Shown: piece by piece, positions 59,359 to 64,000 of the stretch
How positions within the stretch are numbered: position 1 is the stretch's first letter
Layout of the letters: each line of letters starts with the position of its first letter
Origin: Massilia sp. ST3
GTDB taxonomy: Bacteria > Pseudomonadota > Gammaproteobacteria > Burkholderiales > Burkholderiaceae_D
Assembly (NCBI RefSeq): GCF_018119405.1
Contig: NZ_JAGPWC010000003.1
Location: 1 to 64,000 of the forward strand
DNA length: 64,000 bases
Reading direction: 5' to 3'
Program-made: the position numbers and the translations under genes
The notes under the pieces: model-generated
Told to the model about the DNA's origin: nothing
The model's input: only the letters and a program-made list of their open reading frames with translations
Database searches by the model: none

Positions 59359-59985
59359 ATGAACGAATTCCTTGGAGCGGCGATGTCCTCGCTGGCGCAA
59401 CTCTTCGGCGGCAGCATGGGCTGGGCCATCCTGGCGCTGGCCCTGGTGGTGCGCCTCGCCTTGTTGCCCCTGACCCTGCGCCTGGCGCGCAGGATGCTGG
59501 CGAACCAGCAAAAGATGAAGGAACTGCAGCCGCAAGTCGACGCCATCAAGCAGCGCCTGGCGGCCGATCCGAAAGCCATGTTCGCCGCCATCTCGGCCCT
59601 GTACCGGGAACACGGCGTTTCGCTGTTCGATCGTTCCGCCCTGGTGGGCGCGCTGGTGCAGTGGCCGGTGTTCGCCCTGGTGCTCAAGGCGGTCGGCAAT
59701 GCCGGCACCGGCGCCTTCCTGTGGATCAGGAACCTGGCGACGCCCGACACCGCACTGACGATGCTGGTGCTGCTGCTCACGGCTGTCGCGGCCTGGGCCA
59801 TGCCTTCCGCCTCCGGCACGCCGATCCTGATGCTGGTGGTGCAGGTCGTGGCGATGGCGCTGGTGATCTGGAAGCTGGGCGCGGGGATGGGGCTGTACTG
59901 GGCGGCGTCAGCCTTCGTCAACCTGGTGCAGGGCGGCGTGCTGCGGATCGAACAGCGCCGCAGGCGAATGCCTGCCAAGGCATGA
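59359..59985 (+). CDS. Short YidC/Oxa1-family membrane insertase paralogue
   Basis: A 208-residue inner-membrane protein matching the conserved five-helix core of YidC/Oxa1 without the large periplasmic domain of Gram-negative YidC. Helix 1 is at about 20-37 (MGWAILALALVVRLALLPLTLRL). The cytoplasmic hairpin follows (KMKELQPQVDAIKQRLAADPKAMFAAISALYREHG). Further helices lie at about 95-200 and the tail is basic (EQRRRRMP). The Arg in VVRLALLP is a candidate for the hydrophilic-groove arginine. ATG 59359 has GGAG 4 bases upstream. It is an accessory insertase; the main yidC would be expected near oriC. Confidence 0.85.
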   Translation: MNEFLGAAMSSLAQLFGGSMGWAILALALVVRLALLPLTLRLARRMLANQQKMKELQPQVDAIKQRLAADPKAMFAAISALYREHGVSLFDRSALVGALVQWPVFALVLKAVGNAGTGAFLWIRNLATPDTALTMLVLLLTAVAAWAMPSASGTPILMLVVQVVAMALVIWKLGAGMGLYWAASAFVNLVQGGVLRIEQRRRRMPAKA

Positions 59986-60005
59986 GCCATCCCTGCATAT
60001 TATCG

Positions 60006-60103
60006 AAATTGCAATTTAAACCGCCTCAAGTGGCGTAGATAAAAATGCAATAGCGTAGGGCAGGCAGGACAAGGCGGATTTTGGTGCAGTTGCAAAAATT
60101 GCA
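60006..60103. promoter_or_regulatory. TTGCAA-type inverted repeats before the PHP gene
   Basis: AAATTGCAATTT (60006-60017) is a perfect 12-bp palindrome, and TGCAAAAATTGCA (60091-60103) repeats the TTGCA half-site as an inverted repeat just before ATG 60106. CCGCC/GGCG at 60021-60035 gives a small hairpin between. The shared half-site suggests one regulator binding both, but none is identified. Confidence 0.4.
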
Positions 60104-60105
60104 TC

Positions 60106-61713
60106 ATGAGAACCTCACTCCTGCCCCCGCTCCTTTCCATCCTGCTGGCCTGCGGCCCGGCATGCGCCGCCCCCGCCGAGCACAGGGAACTTGAAGCCAC
60201 CCTGTACGCGCCTTTCCAGGCCACGGCGGCCCAGCGCACCTTCACCTTGAGCTTCGACTATCCGGGCATCGAGCGCGCCGGGATCGTCCGATGGCGCGTC
60301 GAACTGGTCCGCCCCAATGGCCGCGTCGCACTGCGCTGGCGCGGCCAGACCAGGCTGGCCGGCTCGACCGTCAGCGTGGCGCTGCCGTGGTCGGGGCGGA
60401 TCGGGCGCGCGCCTGCGCCGCCGGGCATCTACCAGGTGCGCATGCATGCCGCGCTGCGCGGCGAGGAACAAGAGGCGGTCACGCAGGGCTGGGAGATCGC
60501 GGTCGGCGTCCCGCCCGCGCCACGCATGCCACGCTTCGACGCCTTGCCCAGCGCCTTGACGACACCGAGTGCCGCCCCGGCGCCTGGCGCGCTGCCCTAC
60601 ACCGTCTACCTGGGCAACCTGCACAGCCAGACCAACCACAGCGACGGCGGCGCCGAGGTCTCGGACTGCAAGGGCGCGCAGTCGCCGCTGAGCGCTCCCC
60701 ACGGGCCGGATGCGGCCTATGCATTCGCCCGCAAGCAGGGGCTCGACATCCTGGTCGCCTCGGAGCACAACCACATGTACGACGGTTTCGAAGGCAGCGC
60801 AGCGGATGCCGACCCGGCCAAGGCCAAGGCCTTGTACCAGGCCGGCCTGGCCAGCGCGGACGGCTTTTCGCGGGCGCACCCCGGCTTCCTGGCGCTGTAC
60901 GGCATGGAGTGGGGCGTCATCAACAAGGGCGGCCACCTGAACATCTTCAACAGCCGCGAGCTGCTGGGCTGGGAGACGAACGCCAGGGGCGAACTGCTGG
61001 CCGATACGCGCACGCCCCGCGGCGACTATGCCGCGCTCTACACCCTGATGCGCGAGCGCGGCTGGGTGGGGCAGTTCAACCACCCGGCCCAGACGGGCCA
61101 GTTCGTCGTGAACGGCGTCCCGCTGGCCTACACCCCCGACGGCGACGAGGTCATGGCCTTGTGCGAGGTGGTGAACAGCACCGCCTTCTCGACCAGCCTG
61201 ACCGAGACGGAAACCCGGCGCAGCCACTTCGAGGCGGCCTGCAACCGCCTGCTGGAAGCGGGCTACCACCTGGCCTTCAGCACCAACCAGGACAACCACT
61301 GCGCCAACTGGGGCGCGTCCTACACCAACCGCACCGGCGTGCTGATCCCGGCCGGAACAAAGCTGTCGCAGGACAGTTTCGTGGAAGCGCTCAGGGCGCG
61401 GCGCGTGTTCGCGACCATGGACAAGGGCTCGCTGCTGGTGTTGACGGCGAACGGGCGCATGATGGGCGAGCGCTTCCGCAACCAGGGACCCTTGACCCTG
61501 GTGGCGAACTTCGCCGGCAGCGCCGGCAAGGCGGTGGCGGCGGTGGCGATCATGGAAGGCGTCCCGGGGCGCAATGGGCAGGTGAGCCAGCTTTCGGATA
61601 GCGCGACGACCAGCTTCACGCCGGCGCCGGGCGAGCATTTCTATTACGCGCGCATCACCCAGGACGACGGCAACGTGCTGTGGTCGGCCCCGGTGTGGGT
61701 AACCCAGGAATGA
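60106..61713 (+). CDS. CehA/McbA-family PHP-domain metallohydrolase
   Basis: A 535-residue exported protein. It has a signal peptide (about 1-22, LACGPACAAP). An N-terminal beta-rich domain (about 30-140) is followed by a PHP phosphoesterase-like domain (about 165-430). Metal ligands are visible: NLHSQTNHSDGG (His173, His178, Asp180), VASEHNHMYDG (Glu220, His221, His223), GQFNHPAQTG, and a final NQDNH. Relatives CehA and McbA hydrolyse carbamate esters such as carbaryl, but most members have no known substrate. The stop TGA directly abuts the stop of the convergent GDT1 gene, with no intergenic base. Confidence 0.85.
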   Translation: MRTSLLPPLLSILLACGPACAAPAEHRELEATLYAPFQATAAQRTFTLSFDYPGIERAGIVRWRVELVRPNGRVALRWRGQTRLAGSTVSVALPWSGRIGRAPAPPGIYQVRMHAALRGEEQEAVTQGWEIAVGVPPAPRMPRFDALPSALTTPSAAPAPGALPYTVYLGNLHSQTNHSDGGAEVSDCKGAQSPLSAPHGPDAAYAFARKQGLDILVASEHNHMYDGFEGSAADADPAKAKALYQAGLASADGFSRAHPGFLALYGMEWGVINKGGHLNIFNSRELLGWETNARGELLADTRTPRGDYAALYTLMRERGWVGQFNHPAQTGQFVVNGVPLAYTPDGDEVMALCEVVNSTAFSTSLTETETRRSHFEAACNRLLEAGYHLAFSTNQDNHCANWGASYTNRTGVLIPAGTKLSQDSFVEALRARRVFATMDKGSLLVLTANGRMMGERFRNQGPLTLVANFAGSAGKAVAAVAIMEGVPGRNGQVSQLSDSATTSFTPAPGEHFYYARITQDDGNVLWSAPVWVTQE

Positions 61714-62289
61714 TCAGAAACCCAATCCTTCGCCCGCGCCCAGCAGGGTCGCGATGCCGAGCACCGCGAAGATCACGGCCGCGATGCCGTGCACCAGCTT
61801 GACCGGCACCCGGTTGGCGATGCGCTCGCCGAAGTACACGGCGGGCACGTTTGCCAGCATCATGCCCAGGGTGGTTCCGGCGACCACCGCGGCCATCGAT
61901 TCGTAGCGCGCGGCCAGGGCGACGGTGGCCACCTGGGTCTTGTCGCCCATCTCGGCGATGAAGAAGGCGATCAGGGTGGTGAGGAAGACGCCATGGCGCG
62001 CCAGGCGCGCTTCTTCCTCGTCGATCTCGTCCGGCACCATGATCCAGGCTGCCATGCCCAGGAAGGACAGGCCCAGCACCCAGCGCATCACGTTCGGCCC
62101 GAGCAGCTCGCTCACCAGGGCGCCCACCGCCGCGGCGAAGGCGTGGTTGGCGATGGTGGCGGCGAAGATGCCGAACACGATCGGCAGCGGACGGCGGAAG
62201 CGGGCGGCGAGAAGGAAGGCAAGCAGCTGGGTCTTGTCGCCGATCTCGGCGAGCGCCACGATGCCGGTCGAAACGAGGAAGGCGTCCAT
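61714..62289 (-). CDS. TMEM165/GDT1 family cation transporter
   Basis: A 191-residue inner-membrane protein of the UPF0016/GDT1 family. Bacterial members (MneA) export Mn and eukaryotic ones move Mn and Ca. The two hallmark repeats are VALAEIGDKTQLLAFLLAARF (about 10-30) and FIAEMGDKTQVATVALAARY (about 108-128), each with the acidic E-x-G-D motif. About six hydrophobic helices are present. The start MDAFLVSTGIVALAEIGD at 62289 fits the family; longer in-frame forms from 62340 or 62421 add unlikely basic residues. I looked upstream for a yybP-ykoY Mn riboswitch and saw none that I could support. Confidence 0.9.
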   Translation of the reverse strand: MDAFLVSTGIVALAEIGDKTQLLAFLLAARFRRPLPIVFGIFAATIANHAFAAAVGALVSELLGPNVMRWVLGLSFLGMAAWIMVPDEIDEEEARLARHGVFLTTLIAFFIAEMGDKTQVATVALAARYESMAAVVAGTTLGMMLANVPAVYFGERIANRVPVKLVHGIAAVIFAVLGIATLLGAGEGLGF

Positions 62290-62475
62290 GAAGCGGAGGA
62301 AGTGAAGCGGAAAGCGCGGTGAGGCGAAAGGCGCGATCATAGCAGAGTCGGGGCGCCGCGCCGCGTACATACGGCGAGTTTGCCACGGGGCTTGCCATGC
62401 TTTCACTGGCGGAGGGCGCATGCTATTCTGCTCGCGCCCGCAGCCCTACCGGGGCTGCCATCCCTGCGAGAGACC

Positions 62476-64000
62476 ATGAAGACACGCTTCCTGCCGCGCG
62501 CCGCCGCCGCCCTGATCCTGGGCGCCTGGACCGCCAGCGCATTCGCGCTCGACCCCCTGAGCTACGCCAAATACGACCAGGTCAAGACCAGTGCCCTGCA
62601 CATGGACCTGAAGGCCGATTTCAACCGCAAGACCCTGGCCGGCCACGCCGAGCTGACCCTCGACTGGCTGGACAAGTCCGCCGCTACCCTCGACCTGGAC
62701 ACGCGCGAGCTGGCGATCTCGAAGATCGAGGCCCAGGACGCCGCCGGCGCCTGGCGCCCGGCGCGCTACACGCTCGACAAGATGGACAAGGAGAAGGGCC
62801 AGGCCCTGCACATCGCCCTGCCGGGGCAGCCGAAGAAGGTGCGGATCTTCTACCGCACCGCACCGACCGCCACCGCCCTGCAGTGGCTGACGCCGGCCCA
62901 GACCATGTCGGGCAAGCGTCCCTTCATGTTCAGCCAGTCGCAGTCGATCAACGCGCGTTCGTGGGTGCCGATCCAGGATACGCCGGCGGTGCGCTTCACC
63001 TATACCGCCCGCATCCAGGCGCCGGGAGGCCTGCGCGTGGTCATGAGTGCGGACAATGACGCCAAGGCGACGGGCAAGGGCGGCTGGACCTTCACCATGC
63101 CGCAGCCGATCCCGTCCTACCTGCTGGCGATCGGCATCGGCGAACTGGACGTGCGCAGCCTGGGCCCGCGCACCGGCGTGTACGCCGAGCCGAAGCGCAT
63201 CCAGGCCGCCGAGTACGAGCTGGCCGACACCGAGAAGATGGTGGCCGCCGCCGAATCGCTCTACGGTCCCTATCGCTGGGGGCGCTACGACATGCTGGTT
63301 CTGCCGCCGTCCTTCCCGATCGGCGGCATGGAGAACCCGCGCCTGACTTTCCTGACCCCGACCATGATCGCGGGCGACCGCAGCCTGGTCGACCTGATCG
63401 CCCACGAGCTGGCGCACAGCTGGTCGGGCAACCTGGTGACCAACGCCTCGTGGAAGCACTGGTGGCTCAACGAAGGCTTCACCACCTATGTCACCACCCG
63501 CATCCTGGAAAAGATCTACGGCGAGGACGTGGCCACCATGAACCTGCAGCTGGAGCAGGAGGAGGCCCTCGAGCACATCAAGACCCTGCCGCCGGCCAAG
63601 CAGGCCCTGGTGACGCGCGATCCGGACACCTCGTCCGAGCACTACACCGACGAGGAGCTGGCCTACCCGAAAGGCGCCTGGTTCCTGCGGACTCTCGAGC
63701 AGCGCGCCGGCCGCGCCGCCTTCGATCCCTTCCTGCGCGGCTGGTTCGACCAGCACGCCTTCCAGAGCGTGACCACCGACCAGTTCGTGGCCTACCTGCG
63801 CGCCAACCTGCTGGCCAAGCACCCGCAAGTCATGAGCGACGCCGAGCTGGACGAGTGGCTGTACGGCCCGGGCATCCCGGCCAGCGCCCAGCGCGCCGTC
63901 TCCAGCCGCCTGGCGAAGCTGAACGCCACCACCGAGGCCTGGATCAAGGGCGAGCTCAAGACCGCCCAGCTGGACACGAAGAACTGGAACGCCAGCGAGT
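62476..64000 (+). CDS. M1 family metallopeptidase (aminopeptidase), truncated by window end
   Basis: The first 508 residues of a zinc aminopeptidase of the leukotriene-A4-hydrolase-like M1 branch. The signal peptide is about 1-24 (TASAFALDP). An N-terminal beta-saddle domain includes PVRFTYTARIQAPGGLRVVMS. The exopeptidase motif is GGMENPRLTF. The zinc site is HELAHSW (His310, Glu311, His314) and Glu333 in WWLNEGFTTY, the exact HExxH-18-E spacing. A C-terminal helical repeat domain has begun by about 400 and continues past the window. ATG 62476 follows GAGAGACC. The reading frame is open at 64000, so the remaining roughly 100 residues are not seen. Confidence 0.94.
   Translation, partial: MKTRFLPRAAAALILGAWTASAFALDPLSYAKYDQVKTSALHMDLKADFNRKTLAGHAELTLDWLDKSAATLDLDTRELAISKIEAQDAAGAWRPARYTLDKMDKEKGQALHIALPGQPKKVRIFYRTAPTATALQWLTPAQTMSGKRPFMFSQSQSINARSWVPIQDTPAVRFTYTARIQAPGGLRVVMSADNDAKATGKGGWTFTMPQPIPSYLLAIGIGELDVRSLGPRTGVYAEPKRIQAAEYELADTEKMVAAAESLYGPYRWGRYDMLVLPPSFPIGGMENPRLTFLTPTMIAGDRSLVDLIAHELAHSWSGNLVTNASWKHWWLNEGFTTYVTTRILEKIYGEDVATMNLQLEQEEALEHIKTLPPAKQALVTRDPDTSSEHYTDEELAYPKGAWFLRTLEQRAGRAAFDPFLRGWFDQHAFQSVTTDQFVAYLRANLLAKHPQVMSDAELDEWLYGPGIPASAQRAVSSRLAKLNATTEAWIKGELKTAQLDTKNWNASE

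Noticed and set aside
60006..60105. Possible riboswitch in front of the PHP metallohydrolase
   Set aside because: Only short TTGCA repeats and one small stem are present; nothing matches a known aptamer, so it is listed only as putative operator repeats.
62290..62475. Possible yybP-ykoY manganese riboswitch ahead of the GDT1-type transporter
   Set aside because: GDT1 genes often have one, but I could not find the conserved core or paired stems in the minus-strand leader.

Overview
The window looks like chromosomal DNA of a high-GC betaproteobacterium, most likely Oxalobacteraceae close to Massilia/Duganella/Janthinobacterium. This is inferred from the RpoB/RpoC/L10 protein starts, the PEP-CTERM protein, the GH92 and DUF885 enzymes and the intergenic repeats; no 16S rRNA is present to confirm it.

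Region 1 (1-12.7 kb) is the classic transcription/translation block: trpT (tRNA-Trp, good sigma70 promoter), secE, nusG, rplK, rplA, an L10-type autoregulatory leader, rplJ, rplL, an attenuator-like hairpin, rpoB and rpoC, closed by a textbook terminator at 12653-12683. Two spacers of this essential operon (rplA-rplJ and rpoB-rpoC) contain palindromic REP-like repeats that recur elsewhere in the window.

Region 2 (13.0-18.6 kb) is a visibly AT-richer orphan type VI secretion island: a long VgrG with a C-terminal extension, a membrane-segment effector split by a frameshift at an A7 tract, a probable immunity protein, and a convergent PAAR tip gene. No T6SS core genes are in the window.

Region 3 (18.7-33.9 kb) is regulatory and metabolic. 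It holds a XRE-cupin/GNAT/isochorismatase-fold operon with a perfect operator palindrome at its start, a PAS-GAF-kinase-receiver hybrid sensor, a LuxR-like regulator, SodC, a PEP-CTERM protein, an HpaR-like MarR regulator facing a bestrophin-like channel across twin operator-like sites, a succinate:acetate-type CoA-transferase, an intact M28 peptidase, a membrane M28 relative that has lost several metal ligands, and TonB.

Region 4 (34.2-45.0 kb) has a three-gene signalling operon (response regulator, periplasmic binding protein, histidine kinase), an M14 carboxypeptidase-like enzyme, a DUF885 zinc peptidase, a LivK-like binding protein, and an Lrp/AsnC regulator divergent from an unusual cysteine desulfurase / degenerate metallo-beta-lactamase / rhodanese fusion.

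Region 5 (45.1-64 kb) is carbohydrate- and envelope-related. It contains a 2792-residue NdvB (cyclic beta-glucan synthase)-like protein with an intact frame but degraded active-site motifs, translationally coupled to an outer-membrane barrel, then two tandem GH92 alpha-mannosidases, a short YidC/Oxa1 paralogue, a CehA/McbA-type PHP metallohydrolase, a TMEM165/GDT1 transporter and a truncated M1 aminopeptidase running off the window end.

The best candidates for something new are the full-length but catalytically degraded NdvB-like protein with its coupled barrel, the frameshifted VgrG-linked effector, and the desulfurase-MBL-rhodanese fusion.
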